Part shown: positions 1-8,139 of the stretch, piece by piece
Layout of the letters: each line of letters begins with the position of its first letter
Position numbering within the stretch: position 1 is the stretch's first letter
NCBI GenBank assembly: GCA_934140355.1
Contig: CAKPBH010000012.1
Location: 1 to 35,960, forward strand
DNA from: an uncultured Bacilli bacterium
GTDB lineage: Bacteria; Bacillota_I; Bacilli_A; RF39; UBA660
Length of the DNA stretch: 35,960 nucleotides
Direction of reading: 5' to 3'
Translations under genes and position numbers: made by a program
Notes under the pieces: generated by a model
Databases searched by the model: none
What the model saw: only the letters and a program-made list of their open reading frames with translations
What the model was told of the DNA's origin: nothing

Positions 1-42
1 AAAAATAGATAAAAAATTTTTTTATAAATTTTACCTATTTTT
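1..42. terminator. AT-only hairpin, possible terminator at window edge
   Basis: An 8-bp perfect inverted repeat (AAAAATAG at 1-8, CTATTTTT at 35-42) encloses an A/T-only interior that can itself pair. It could end transcription of a gene outside the window. No gene is visible between it and position 191. It contains no G-C-rich stem, so the call is weak. Confidence 0.25.
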
Positions 43-191
43 AATAAAACAAATTTATTTACTCTTTTTTACTGTTTTACTTTTCTAAATAATTGGTATT
101 TTAAAAGATAAACAAAAAATACTTAAACTTTTTTAACCTCTAAAAATAAGGCGGATAATATACAAATATCCCTTTCAGAAAGGAGAGGAAA

Positions 192-425
192 ATGATAAAT
201 ACTCGAGTAGAAGAAAAATTTAATTCACTTAAAGTAAGAAATATTTTCTATTTAAATAAGATAACAGTTGATACCACTGATGTTGAGGTAAACTATAAAG
301 ATTTTTCTAAAATATACTTCTGCCAATTAAACTTTTCAATATTATCATTAAATTCAGATAACTCTTTCAATACAAGAATAGCTACACAAGAAATAAAAAA
401 GGTAATACCTAATTCTTTTCCATAG
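192..425 (+). CDS. Small ORF of doubtful reality, overlapping a permease relic
   Basis: This 77-codon plus-strand ORF has a very good ribosome binding site (AAAGGAGAGG, a few bases before the ATG). Its second half, however, is the antisense of a decayed fragment of the ABC permease gene found intact at 2443-4500, so residues from about 46 onward are probably meaningless. The first ~45 residues match nothing I recognise and show no signal peptide or membrane segment. It could be the start of a real small gene fused to a relic, or chance. Just upstream, CCTTT-CAG-AAAGG can form a small hairpin covering part of the ribosome binding site. Confidence 0.25.
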   Translation: MINTRVEEKFNSLKVRNIFYLNKITVDTTDVEVNYKDFSKIYFCQLNFSILSLNSDNSFNTRIATQEIKKVIPNSFP

Positions 426-467
426 CAAGTACTTTATCCTCAACCTTTTTTCTCCTCAGTATTCACT
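329..467 (-). pseudogene. Relic of Bce-type ABC permease gene (3' part)
   Basis: On the minus strand this stretch is a degraded copy of the 3' third of the permease gene at 2443-4500. Positions 329-410 match about 2711-2793, and 411-467 match about 2895-2953, so roughly 100 bp are missing between the two blocks. Shared blocks include ATTCAGATAACTCTTT and AGTACTTTATCCTCAA. No usable reading frame survives. It shows that a second transporter copy, or a duplicated piece of the present one, once lay here. Confidence 0.8.
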
Positions 468-480
468 TTTCTTAGTATTT

Positions 481-1074
481 TTAAGATATATTTTCTAATA
501 TTTCACCAACAAAAATAGTAATATACCCAACAATAAAGCAAAAATAATACTGCCTTACATAATCTAGATAAAATTCATTCCCATTATTGATATAACCATC
601 ATGAAAAATATTATGTAAAAAGTTTTGATCTAAATAAAAACGAGAAAAAATAAATAGAACAAACAGACAAAAAAGAATAACCAAGTTATCATACCAACTA
701 TCTTTTTTCTTAATAATCATTGAAAAAACAAAATAACTAAAAATAACCATTACATATAACAAAGATAACCAATCATAATCAAAATCTCCCACTAAAATAG
801 TTTCTTTAATAATTTTAAAAATAATAAAGAAAAAAATAACAATATGATAAATCATAAAAGCAATATTTACTTTTTTACTTTTCTTTAAAAGAAAAATAAT
901 TTGCCCTCCTACTGTAAATGGCAACAATAAAGTAAAAATAGTAAAAATATCTTGCAATATTACTCCATTGATTCCTATTTTAATCAAGTTCAAATCAGTC
1001 ACATAAAAGAAAAAGAAAGAAACAAAAACCACAAGAAACAAAAGAATATTTTTAAAAAACACCTTACCATTCAT
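481..1074 (-). CDS. Six-helix membrane protein paired with XRE regulator
   Basis: A 197-residue integral membrane protein of unknown function. About six hydrophobic segments are visible (residues ~8-30, 40-63, 69-90, 100-122, 130-150, 173-193), joined by short Lys/Asp-rich loops; no catalytic motif is seen. Its ATG overlaps the stop codon of the upstream XRE regulator gene (ATGA), which indicates translational coupling and a shared role. HTH regulators coupled to a small membrane protein are common in Firmicutes, but I cannot name this family. A decayed copy of the same gene lies at 14671-15215. Confidence 0.75.
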   Translation of the reverse strand: MNGKVFFKNILLFLVVFVSFFFFYVTDLNLIKIGINGVILQDIFTIFTLLLPFTVGGQIIFLLKKSKKVNIAFMIYHIVIFFFIIFKIIKETILVGDFDYDWLSLLYVMVIFSYFVFSMIIKKKDSWYDNLVILFCLFVLFIFSRFYLDQNFLHNIFHDGYINNGNEFYLDYVRQYYFCFIVGYITIFVGEILENIS

Positions 1075-2006
1075 TTAATCTCACCTACCTTAATCACATC
1101 ATTAAGTATTTTATTATAAATTTTATATTGATAATGAATAATTGTTAATGGATTAGGAAGATAACCTTTATAAGGAAGCCTAAATTGATAAGAATAAGGT
1201 TGCTCTAAATAAGTAAACACTTCAAAATAACTTTTCCTTAAATCAGATAAATTTTCATTAATATAAATTAGATTATCCCCTAAAGTATTATCTTTTTTTA
1301 GTAAAATTTTATATATTTCCTTTTCATCTACATTACCATCCGTAAGGAAATTATAATCACTATAGAACTGAATAAATTTTTTAAATGTATATTTTTTATG
1401 ATTCAAATAATAATCTACTTCCCCCTTTTCTAACATATTCTTCATTAAATCAACATTTATTTTTAAAGTATTGTACTCCTCATCACTAAAAGTTCCCTGG
1501 TTAGAATAAAATTTATTCATTTTAAAGTTAACCTCTCTAATTAAAAAAGATAAATCTCTAATATATTTTTGATAATCATTATCAGTTGGATAATGAAATT
1601 TATTCTGAGATACATCTACCACCCTTATTTCCATAAAAATACTTTTTAGGTTAGTAAAAAAGAAAAAAAGACAAAGACTTGCAATAAGAAAAGAAGCAAA
1701 ATAACGAAATATTTTTTGAAATAAAATAATTATACTTGATCTAGAATATTTCATCATTGCAATAAAATCAGTAAAATTAGAATCTTTTTTATTTTCTAAT
1801 CTTTTTCCTTGAATTAACTCCAAAACATTAACCCCCAAAATATTTGCCAGATCTTCTAAAATCATAATATCAGGTAAACTTAAACCCCGTTCCCATTTAC
1901 TAACCGCTTTATCTGTAAGACCAAGTTTCTCTGCTAAATCTTTTTGGGTCATTTTTAGATTTAAACGACATTCACGAATAAAACTTCCTATTTTTAAATT
2001 ATTCAT
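1071..2006 (-). CDS. Membrane-anchored XRE-family transcriptional regulator
   Basis: A 311-residue protein. Residues ~8-62 form a Cro/CI-type helix-turn-helix (MTQKDLAEKLGLTDKAVSKW followed by ERG.S.PD), a signature of XRE regulators. A hydrophobic segment at ~95-118 predicts one membrane anchor, and ~190 mostly polar residues rich in Tyr, Asn and Lys follow. This is an HTH joined to a transmembrane segment and a probably extracytoplasmic domain, as in one-component membrane sensors; the ligand is unknown. The start is supported by GGAGAGG seven bases upstream. It is translationally coupled to the membrane protein at 481-1074. A broken copy of the HTH part lies at 15216-15518. Confidence 0.85.
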   Translation of the reverse strand: MNNLKIGSFIRECRLNLKMTQKDLAEKLGLTDKAVSKWERGLSLPDIMILEDLANILGVNVLELIQGKRLENKKDSNFTDFIAMMKYSRSSIIILFQKIFRYFASFLIASLCLFFFFTNLKSIFMEIRVVDVSQNKFHYPTDNDYQKYIRDLSFLIREVNFKMNKFYSNQGTFSDEEYNTLKINVDLMKNMLEKGEVDYYLNHKKYTFKKFIQFYSDYNFLTDGNVDEKEIYKILLKKDNTLGDNLIYINENLSDLRKSYFEVFTYLEQPYSYQFRLPYKGYLPNPLTIIHYQYKIYNKILNDVIKVGEIK

Positions 2007-2089
2007 TTTACCTCTCCTATCTCTAAGTTGAATCTAACATACAATAAAATAAATTTCAATAAACCATTGGTAGAATAATCTAAAATTTA

Positions 2090-2123
2090 TAAAAAAAAGC
2101 ACTCAACACTTATCATTGAGCAC
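2090..2123 (-). terminator. Rho-independent terminator (minus strand)
   Basis: On the minus strand GTGCTCAA, a 9-base loop and TTGAGTGC form an 8-bp stem with two G-U pairs, followed at once by eight T. It would end transcripts coming from the ABC transporter operon (2443-5254). Confidence 0.6.
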
Positions 2124-2134
2124 TAAATGATTTA

Positions 2135-2409
2135 GGTTCTAAACTTTTTGATGGGAACTTAATTTTAGATAATGCCTTGTAATTACTAAGAAAAGCAGTA
2201 ATAATTTATTCAAAATTTTTATTACTGCTTTTTCGTCACTGTTGATACCTTAAAATTTATACTTTTCTATTTTATTAAATTATTAGTTTTTTCTAATTTT
2301 TCTTTTTTTTATTTTTATTAATTTTTCCATTAAAAATATACATTAATCTTAATCTAAAAAAACTAATCGAAAAACTATTTTTTAAACTCCCATCAAAACG
2401 TGGAGAGCC
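2135..2409. mobile_element. 275-bp region with ISL3-like inverted-repeat ends (MITE-like relic)
   Basis: The two ends are imperfect ~28-bp inverted repeats: GGTTCTAAACTTTTTGATGG from 2135, and inward from 2409 on the other strand GGCTCTCCACGTTTTGATGG. They differ at about six positions and share the core TTTTGATGGGA. They resemble the GGTTCTT...GATGGACC ends of the insertion sequence at 15643-17120. The interior has no coding capacity and holds a strong hairpin (2191-2234). No matching target duplication flanks it, so this is an old or imprecise relic, or possibly a chance structure. This fills most of the gene-free interval 2007-2442. Confidence 0.4.
2191..2234. terminator. Bidirectional terminator-like hairpin
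   Basis: AAAGCAGTAATAA and TTATTACTGCTTTTT form a 13-bp or longer perfect stem around an AT-rich loop, with T runs on both strands. It lies between the ABC transporter operon and the XRE regulator promoter and can stop transcription in either direction. Confidence 0.6.
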
Positions 2410-2442
2410 GAAAAATTACAATAGTCCCATTTTTTACTAAAA

Positions 2443-4500
2443 TTATCTATTATCTTTCATCATATTTTTACTACAAAAATACGTAACCAAGAAATAGCCA
2501 CCATAGATGATAATAATAAAGATTGCCGTTACAATAATAGAATTTAATAAATTTTCATTACCAAAAGCACTCAAAATAAAGTTACAGAATTTTATGCCAA
2601 AGATAGAATGAATAATGGCGATTAGAAGAGGAAATAGGAAAAAGATTCCAATCTGACGAAATAAGGCTTGATTAATCATTTTCTCATCTACCCCAATTCT
2701 TCTTAACATTTTAAACTTTTCAATGTTATCACTAGATTCAGATAACTCTTTTAATGCAAGAATCGCCGCGCAGGAAATTAAAAAGATAATCCCTAAATAA
2801 AGGCCTATAAATGTTACCATTCCTCCCAAACCGATACTAGCATCCGCAATATAAATTCTTGTTCTAGCCTCTAAAGTCGTATAATTAATATACTCATTCT
2901 TTTCCATCGCGAGTACTTTATCCTCAATTGCTTTTTTCTCCTCAGTATTATTTGCTTTATAATTGGCAATCAAGGCTTCACTTTCTATCATCTCATCAAA
3001 AACAGCGTCATCCGGAACAATAAGAAATCCTAAATTCGCATAACTACTATTCATTTCATAAAAGCCATCCATACATTTTAAATACTTAGGATGATATTCC
3101 TTGCCATTTATTTTTATCCTGGGTTTGTAAGCTAAGCCCGCATCTCTTACTCCAGATAATTCTTTATAATTTGCAACAACAATATATTCATCATCCGCTA
3201 GAGAATATGTTTTTAAATGAAAAATTTTGGCTATTTTGTTATAGTCACTTATCCGAATTAAAGACTCAGCCTTATTATAAAGAAGTAAAGGATATTTTTC
3301 TTTAGCTGTATCATCATAATAATCTCCTAAAGTATCTTTTAATGTTACTTCATTTGTTGTATAAATAGAAAAATCTACCACATCTTTAAAATTCGCATCG
3401 ACATCAAAATCTAAGTGATTTAAACTTTCTATCAAACTAATTTTCCCGTCTTCCTGTTTTTCCTTAGAATAAAGACTACCATCCGTCATATTTCTTTTCT
3501 TTGTTAGTTCAATATCCGCAGGAGCTAACTTATTTAAATTGCTAGTAAGAGAATTCTTCATCGACATTGCACTCGATAACACACAAATCGTAATAAATAA
3601 CATCAAACAAATAATGGTCATTGAAAAAGACATGGTATTGATCTTACTAGAAAATTGCCTTAAAGTAAAACTATTTAATTTTCGGTAATAAATACTCTTC
3701 ATACTCATGACTATTTTTAAAATTAAACCAGATAGGGACCAAAAGAGAAAGAATGTGGAAACGCCTCCTAAAATAATTGGAAGATAAACACCCGTTGCAT
3801 TTGTTAATTTGTCAATTCCTCCCGTTACTAAATAATAAGCATACCCTAAAGTAACACAAGACGAAATAAAGATAATCGTACAAAGATAAGGGTTTTTCAA
3901 TTTTATTTTTTCTGATTTTTTATTAGAATGAATTAAATCAATTAATTTACATCGACTGACATTGATGGTATTAAAAATCATCACCACGAAATACATCATA
4001 CTAAAATAAAGTAAAGTCTTTAAACAAGCACCCTTAGAAAAAATAAATTCAAAATTCGTTAAGTCAGCTTCAAACATATTTGCAACCAAAATACTCATCA
4101 ATTGAGAAAGTAAAAAACCAATTCCTAATCCAACAACTAAAGAAGCAATCCCAATCATTAAGGTTTCTAAAAATAAAATAAACGAGATTTTCCTCTTACT
4201 CATTCCTAAAGTTAGATAAATGCCAAACTCGCGATTTCGTCTTTTCATTAAAAATCTACTCGCATAAATAATTAGAAAAGCTAAAATAAAAGAAACAAAT
4301 ACACTAACTCCAGAAAGAATATTCTCAAGAAGTTTGATGATTTCATAAAGAGAAGAAGAAACATTTAACATAACGGTTTGATCCTCAATCGCATTAAAGA
4401 CATAAAAAATAGCAATGCCTAAAATTAAAGTAAAGAAATAGATGGTATAATCTTTTATGCTCTTACCAATATTTTTTAGTGATAACTTAAAGAGCATCAT
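2443..4500 (-). CDS. Bce-type ABC transporter permease (FtsX-fold)
   Basis: This 685-residue integral membrane protein is the permease of a peptide-antibiotic sensing and detoxifying ABC transporter. The N-terminal pattern LFKLSLKNIGKSIKDYTIYF, then a pair of helices and a cytoplasmic RNREFGIYLTLGMSKRKI segment, is typical of the BceB/VraG group. About ten membrane segments are visible, with a large extracytoplasmic domain at roughly residues 310-545 between helices 7 and 8; in this family that domain serves drug recognition. A second FKMLRRIGV segment near the C-terminus mirrors the first and belongs to the FtsX domain. The gene overlaps its ATPase gene by 14 bases. A relic of its 3' part lies at 329-467. 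Confidence 0.9.
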   Translation of the reverse strand: MMLFKLSLKNIGKSIKDYTIYFFTLILGIAIFYVFNAIEDQTVMLNVSSSLYEIIKLLENILSGVSVFVSFILAFLIIYASRFLMKRRNREFGIYLTLGMSKRKISFILFLETLMIGIASLVVGLGIGFLLSQLMSILVANMFEADLTNFEFIFSKGACLKTLLYFSMMYFVVMIFNTINVSRCKLIDLIHSNKKSEKIKLKNPYLCTIIFISSCVTLGYAYYLVTGGIDKLTNATGVYLPIILGGVSTFFLFWSLSGLILKIVMSMKSIYYRKLNSFTLRQFSSKINTMSFSMTIICLMLFITICVLSSAMSMKNSLTSNLNKLAPADIELTKKRNMTDGSLYSKEKQEDGKISLIESLNHLDFDVDANFKDVVDFSIYTTNEVTLKDTLGDYYDDTAKEKYPLLLYNKAESLIRISDYNKIAKIFHLKTYSLADDEYIVVANYKELSGVRDAGLAYKPRIKINGKEYHPKYLKCMDGFYEMNSSYANLGFLIVPDDAVFDEMIESEALIANYKANNTEEKKAIEDKVLAMEKNEYINYTTLEARTRIYIADASIGLGGMVTFIGLYLGIIFLISCAAILALKELSESSDNIEKFKMLRRIGVDEKMINQALFRQIGIFFLFPLLIAIIHSIFGIKFCNFILSAFGNENLLNSIIVTAIFIIIIYGGYFLVTYFCSKNMMKDNR

Positions 4501-5254
4501 TTAAATCACCACCCAGTAACGTTACGACGTCAATAATTTTATCAAAAAATTCTCGTCTCGTATCGGTTCCTTTATTAATTTCATTAAATATTTTTCCATC
4601 TTGAATAAAGATAACTCTTGTTGCATAGCTTGCAGTAAAAGCATCATGGGTAACCATTAAAATTGTTGCTTGAATTTCTTGGTTTAAATAAGAAAATTTT
4701 TCCAATAACATTTTTGCCGATTTTGAATCTAAGGCTCCAGATGGTTCATCCGCTAAGATAAGTTTAGGATTGGTAACAATTGCCCTAGCACTAGCTACCC
4801 TTTGCTTTTGCCCGCCACTCATCTGATAAGGATATTTCTCTAACACCTCAAGAATATCTAACTCCTTCGCCACTTTCTTTACGCGTTTGTCAATATCACT
4901 AGCACTTACATTTTGAATGGAAAGCGCTAAAGCAATATTTTCATAAGCCGTTAGGGTATCTAATAAATTAAAGTCTTGAAAAATAAAACCTAACTCTTCT
5001 CTTCGAAACTGATTCAAACGATTTCCTCTTAACTTCGTAATGTCATTTCCTCCTACATAAATATGTCCCGAAGTCACCTTATCAATTGTAGAAATGCAGT
5101 TTAAAAGTGTCGTCTTTCCACTTCCACTAGCCCCCATAATCGCAACAAACTCACCTTTTTTCACTTCAAAAGATAAATGATCAATCGCCTTCGTAAGACT
5201 AGATTTATTGCCATAATATTTTTCTATTTTATCAATTTTTAAAATATTTTCCAT
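4487..5254 (-). CDS. Bce-type ABC transporter ATP-binding protein
   Basis: This ~255-residue cytoplasmic ATPase drives the permease encoded next to it. It has a Walker A (GASGSGKTT), a Q-loop (IFQDFNLL), the signature MSGGQKQR and a Walker B (LILADEPSGALD), then an H-loop (VTHD); it is in the MacB/LolD/BceA group. I place the start at the internal Met (MENILKI) because GAAAGGAGA lies six bases before it; the reading frame stays open 18 codons further but without a better site. Upstream is a predicted BceR-type operator (5326-5339), so expression is probably induced by the two-component system at 8140-9815. Confidence 0.92.
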   Translation of the reverse strand: MENILKIDKIEKYYGNKSSLTKAIDHLSFEVKKGEFVAIMGASGSGKTTLLNCISTIDKVTSGHIYVGGNDITKLRGNRLNQFRREELGFIFQDFNLLDTLTAYENIALALSIQNVSASDIDKRVKKVAKELDILEVLEKYPYQMSGGQKQRVASARAIVTNPKLILADEPSGALDSKSAKMLLEKFSYLNQEIQATILMVTHDAFTASYATRVIFIQDGKIFNEINKGTDTRREFFDKIIDVVTLLGGDLNDAL

Positions 5255-5323
5255 AATTTTTCTCCTTTCAATCTCTATTTTAATAGAAAAAGAAAAATTA
5301 ATCGTCATTTTAATCTTACAGAA

Positions 5324-5353
5324 TATTACAATTTTGTTATGTAAAATACTGAA
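5324..5353 (-). promoter_or_regulatory. Predicted BceR-type operator upstream of the ABC operon
   Basis: On the minus strand, 5339-5326 reads TAACA-AAAT-TGTAA, an exact fit to the TNACA-N4-TGTAA inverted repeat that I recall being described for BceR-like regulators. The same block with the same flank (ATATTACAATTTTGT on the plus strand, then AATACTGA) recurs at 9903-9934 upstream of the response regulator. It lies about 70-85 bases before the chosen start of the ATPase gene, a position suited to activation. Confidence 0.65.
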
Positions 5354-5418
5354 ATTTTTGTTTCCTTACTGATAGAAAATTGAATAAAAATGAAAATATC
5401 TCCCACTTATTCTTATCC

Positions 5419-5883
5419 CTAATTTATCACATCAACAACGGTATCGATTGCTTTACCAACAAAACTTATCTTTCTTTGACTAAATACTTCTCCTTGATAA
5501 GACAAAGTAACCACTGCAATGGCAATTTCATTTTCTTTGGTATAATTTGTATCTCCCATTAAAGTTGTCCATTCAATCTGAATATCCTCTTTGGTAATTT
5601 TCTTATTATATTTTATTTTATATTCCATCTTTTTAGTAAATGCAGAATTTGAACTTGACCTTACTATAATATGATGATCCTTTTGATAAACTTTTATGGT
5701 ATAAAATACTTTGTCCTTCTCTAAGTCCACATAATCTTCATTTGGAGATACGGTTTCTTTCATAATTAAATTCTCTTTCCTTATATCTTCTTTTTGATTA
5801 CAGATTAAATAATAACCAAATAAACAGAAAAGAAAGAATACACTTAATAACAAAATGATAATATTCATTCTTTTTTTCTTCAT
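5419..5883 (-). CDS. Hypothetical single-pass membrane protein
   Basis: A ~154-residue protein. It begins MKKKRMN, followed by one strong hydrophobic segment (about residues 7-24, ending FGYYLIC). The rest is a soluble, beta-rich, Lys-rich domain that is probably extracytoplasmic. The Cys at the end of the hydrophobic stretch is not in a clear lipobox, so an uncleaved anchor is more likely than a lipoprotein. I choose this ATG because GGAGGG lies just before it. It lies between the transporter and the TPM gene on the same strand. I do not recognise a family. Confidence 0.6.
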   Translation of the reverse strand: MKKKRMNIIILLLSVFFLFCLFGYYLICNQKEDIRKENLIMKETVSPNEDYVDLEKDKVFYTIKVYQKDHHIIVRSSSNSAFTKKMEYKIKYNKKITKEDIQIEWTTLMGDTNYTKENEIAIAVVTLSYQGEVFSQRKISFVGKAIDTVVDVIN

Positions 5884-6038
5884 AAGACCCTCCAATTTCA
5901 AAAATTATGATTTAGAATTAAAATAATTTTACTATTTTTTATTTTAAAGTTAAGAAAAATTTATATCTTAAATTTCACACAATTTTTTAGAAATATATTT
6001 ACTTGTTTTCAAAATTTTGCTAATTTTTTATAGATTAT

Positions 6039-6923
6039 CTAAAATTTTCCTGAGGCACCTCCGCCACCAAAAGAACCACCCCCACCAGAAAATCCTCCTC
6101 GAGATGAAGAACGAGAGCGACCACCAGTAGAATAACTCATATTTACAAAAAAGGCAAATAAGAAGGCAAATGGATGATAAGGGAAAAATAAACCGGCTAA
6201 AGTGACAAAACTCAATCGTGATAAAATTTGAAAAAGAATAAAACAGAAAAGAAAATAAAAAATCGCAAATTTTATTTTTGATTTATTTTTTTTGAATTGA
6301 TAATAAACTCTAAGTATCATTCCCAAAACAAGCCCAATTCCTATTCCTAAGTAAGAGTATTCATTTGCTTCTTGTAAAAGATTATTATTTGTTGTTGAAT
6401 TACTTTCTTCTAAATTTAAATTTTTAGCCTTAACAATTTCTTGATATATTGCGTCATATCCATTTTTGATTCCACTATCCCAATCATTCTTTTTTAAGGA
6501 TGGAATCATATCATTATCTCTAATTCTTCCTGCCTTTCCATCTGTAATAATTCCTTCTAATCCATATCCTACTTCTATTCTTAATTCTCTTTCTTGATAG
6601 GCAATTAAAATTAATATGCCATTATTTTCCTCTTTGTTTCCAATTCCAGCCGTTCTAGCAAATTCTAGAGAATAATCTTCTATTGATTTTCCTTCTAAGT
6701 TTTTTACTGTAGTAACAACAATTTGAATGCCCGATTTTTCTTGTAAAGTAATACTTTTTTTCATAAGATACTCTTTGGTTTGGCTTGTTAGTATCTGGGC
6801 ATAATCATTTACATAAAAATCATTCGTTGGTTTTACTACTGCCTCAACAGAAAGAGGAAAAAAGAAAAGAATAAAAAGAAAGAAAAGTGCTTTACACTTA
6901 GTCAAAACTAACTTGTGGAACAT
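6039..6923 (-). CDS. TPM-domain secreted/membrane protein with Gly-rich tail
   Basis: After a signal peptide (FFLFILFFFPLSVEA) comes a TPM domain (about residues 32-160 from the chosen start). It shows typical elements: NDYAQIL, GIQIVVTTV, NNGILILIA, RELRIEVGYGLEGIITD. Two hydrophobic segments follow, then a Ser/Arg- and Gly-rich C-terminus (GGFSGGGGSFGGGGASGKF). This architecture is usual for proteins encoded next to LemA; the family has been linked to phosphatase-like or membrane-protein assembly roles, but the function here is open. The start, at an ATG inside the end of lemA with AAGGAA upstream, gives a sensible signal peptide; the frame is open further upstream. It overlaps lemA by 26 bases. 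Confidence 0.8.
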   Translation of the reverse strand: MFHKLVLTKCKALFFLFILFFFPLSVEAVVKPTNDFYVNDYAQILTSQTKEYLMKKSITLQEKSGIQIVVTTVKNLEGKSIEDYSLEFARTAGIGNKEENNGILILIAYQERELRIEVGYGLEGIITDGKAGRIRDNDMIPSLKKNDWDSGIKNGYDAIYQEIVKAKNLNLEESNSTTNNNLLQEANEYSYLGIGIGLVLGMILRVYYQFKKNKSKIKFAIFYFLFCFILFQILSRLSFVTLAGLFFPYHPFAFLFAFFVNMSYSTGGRSRSSSRGGFSGGGGSFGGGGASGKF

Positions 6924-7464
6924 TATTCGCACTTTCCTTTGCTTCAAAATATTTCTCATCACTAAAACCAAATAAACGAGCGAATAAAACTTGAGGAAAT
7001 TTTTTTATTTCTTGATTATAATTTTTAACGGCTTCGTTATAATCCTTTCTAGCAACAGCAATTCGATTTTCAGTACCGGCAAGTTCATCCTGCAAATTAA
7101 TAAAATTTGTATTCGCTTTTAAATCTGGATAATTCTCAACAACAACGGTTAGAGCATTTAAAGCATCAGTTAATTTTTGATTTGCTTCCGCTTTATCCTC
7201 TACATTTTTTGCTTGTATTAAATTTTCACGAGCCGTTGTAACATTATCAATTATCTTCTCTTCATGACTAACATATCCCTTTACTGTACTCACCAAATTA
7301 GGAATTAAATCTGCTCTTCTTTCTAATTGAACAGAAATATCCGCCATTTTATTTTCTACTTCTTCTCTTTTATTCACCAATCCATTGTAAATTCCTGTTA
7401 ATATCATAACAACAATGATAACCAGAACAAGAACAACCCCGATCCCCTTTAAGTTACTTTTCAT
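6898..7464 (-). CDS. lemA: LemA family protein
   Basis: A 188-residue protein. An N-terminal membrane helix (residues ~7-27) is followed by a long helical domain with LemA hallmarks: YNGLVNKREEVENKMADI, VQLERRADLIPNLV and TVKGYVSHE, then the C-terminal NQEIKKFPQVLFARLFGF. Length is normal. GGAGGGA lies seven bases before the ATG. A promoter of the form TTGCAT-17-TAAAAT (7484-7512) precedes it. It is cotranscribed with the TPM-domain gene at 6039-6923, the usual pairing; the biochemical role of LemA is not settled. Confidence 0.9.
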   Translation of the reverse strand: MKSNLKGIGVVLVLVIIVVMILTGIYNGLVNKREEVENKMADISVQLERRADLIPNLVSTVKGYVSHEEKIIDNVTTARENLIQAKNVEDKAEANQKLTDALNALTVVVENYPDLKANTNFINLQDELAGTENRIAVARKDYNEAVKNYNQEIKKFPQVLFARLFGFSDEKYFEAKESANNVPQVSFD

Positions 7465-7483
7465 TTTTTATCCCTCCATTAAA

Positions 7484-7512
7484 ATTTTAACATACCGCTA
7501 TCTAATATGCAA
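7484..7512 (-). promoter_or_regulatory. Predicted promoter of lemA-TPM operon
   Basis: On the minus strand, TTGCAT and TAAAAT are separated by 17 bp, with the -10 box about 20 bases before the start codon. The -35 box lies at the edge of the duplicated kinase fragment (7511-7617), so that duplication may have rebuilt this promoter. Confidence 0.5.
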
Positions 7513-7617
7513 TATGTCTTTTTGAATGATTTAAAAATACTTTTTCTTTACTTCATCCGATAAAAATCATTATCAAAAAAAATAATTGTAACTTTCGTAT
7601 ATTCTCCTACCTTAGAT
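7511..7617 (-). pseudogene. Duplicated 3' end of the Bce-type kinase gene
   Basis: These 107 bases repeat 8102-8208 with about four differences, in the same orientation. The block covers the last ~23 codons of the sensor kinase (its stop would be at 7548-7550) plus ~37 bases of downstream sequence. Homology stops abruptly at both sides. With the intact copy it brackets the small gene at 7703-8038 as a direct repeat. Confidence 0.85.
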
Positions 7618-7675
7618 TTAGCAAAGATACGTCATACATATTTTCTTTAATATAACTGATTTTTAAATGAATATA

Positions 7676-7709
7676 AAAATAGAATTCAAAAAAACTTGAA
7701 CTCTATTTT
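7676..7709. terminator. Terminator hairpin overlapping end of small gene A
   Basis: AAAATAGAATTCAA and TTGAACTCTATTTT form a 14-bp stem with one mismatch, T-rich on both strands. It overlaps the stop codon of the gene at 7703-8038. A nearly identical hairpin occurs at the end of its paralogue (12087-12117), so it belongs to the duplicated module. Confidence 0.7.
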
Positions 7710-8038
7710 AAGTTATGTTTTATAACATTTCTTTCTTTTATTTGGATGCACGTACCATCAGTTTTATAGATTGCTACCGCTATAATATCTTTCACTTCTG
7801 ATAAATATCTATTTAATAAATTATCAATAGAAATAAATGGTGGAATATCCCTTTCATCTTCAATTGGCTCTATTTCTGCAAAATCCATCATAAAGCCTTC
7901 TATACTTTCACAAAAAGTTCCAACTTTATAAGTATTATCTGAATAAAAATACACAATTCTATATCCATCTTGATATTGGTTATAATTGCTACCAAATTTA
8001 TTTTTATATTTTAAGTCTTCAGTCAACACCTTTCTCAT
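7703..8038 (-). CDS. Unrecognised small protein, paralogue A
   Basis: A 111-residue, probably cytoplasmic protein with no signal peptide or membrane segment. It is clearly related to the product of 12111-12431; shared blocks are GYRIVYF, C..IEGFM..FAE, DIPPFISID and VAIYKTDGTCIQ. The C-terminus is basic (RNVIKHNLK). A good binding site (AGAGGTGGTG) precedes the ATG. The gene carries a terminator hairpin across its stop codon, also conserved in the paralogue. It lies between the intact histidine kinase gene and a fragment of that gene's 3' end. I do not recognise the family; an acidic centre (EIEPIEDERD) next to a hydrophobic stretch suggests a small binding or inhibitor-like protein, but that is speculation. 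Confidence 0.7.
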   Translation of the reverse strand: MRKVLTEDLKYKNKFGSNYNQYQDGYRIVYFYSDNTYKVGTFCESIEGFMMDFAEIEPIEDERDIPPFISIDNLLNRYLSEVKDIIAVAIYKTDGTCIQIKERNVIKHNLK

Positions 8039-8139
8039 AAATGCACCACCTCTTGATAAATGTTTTTATGTTCATAAGCATAACACTTTCTTTTTTATAC
8101 GTAATATGTCTTTTTGAATGATTAAAAAATACTTTTTCT

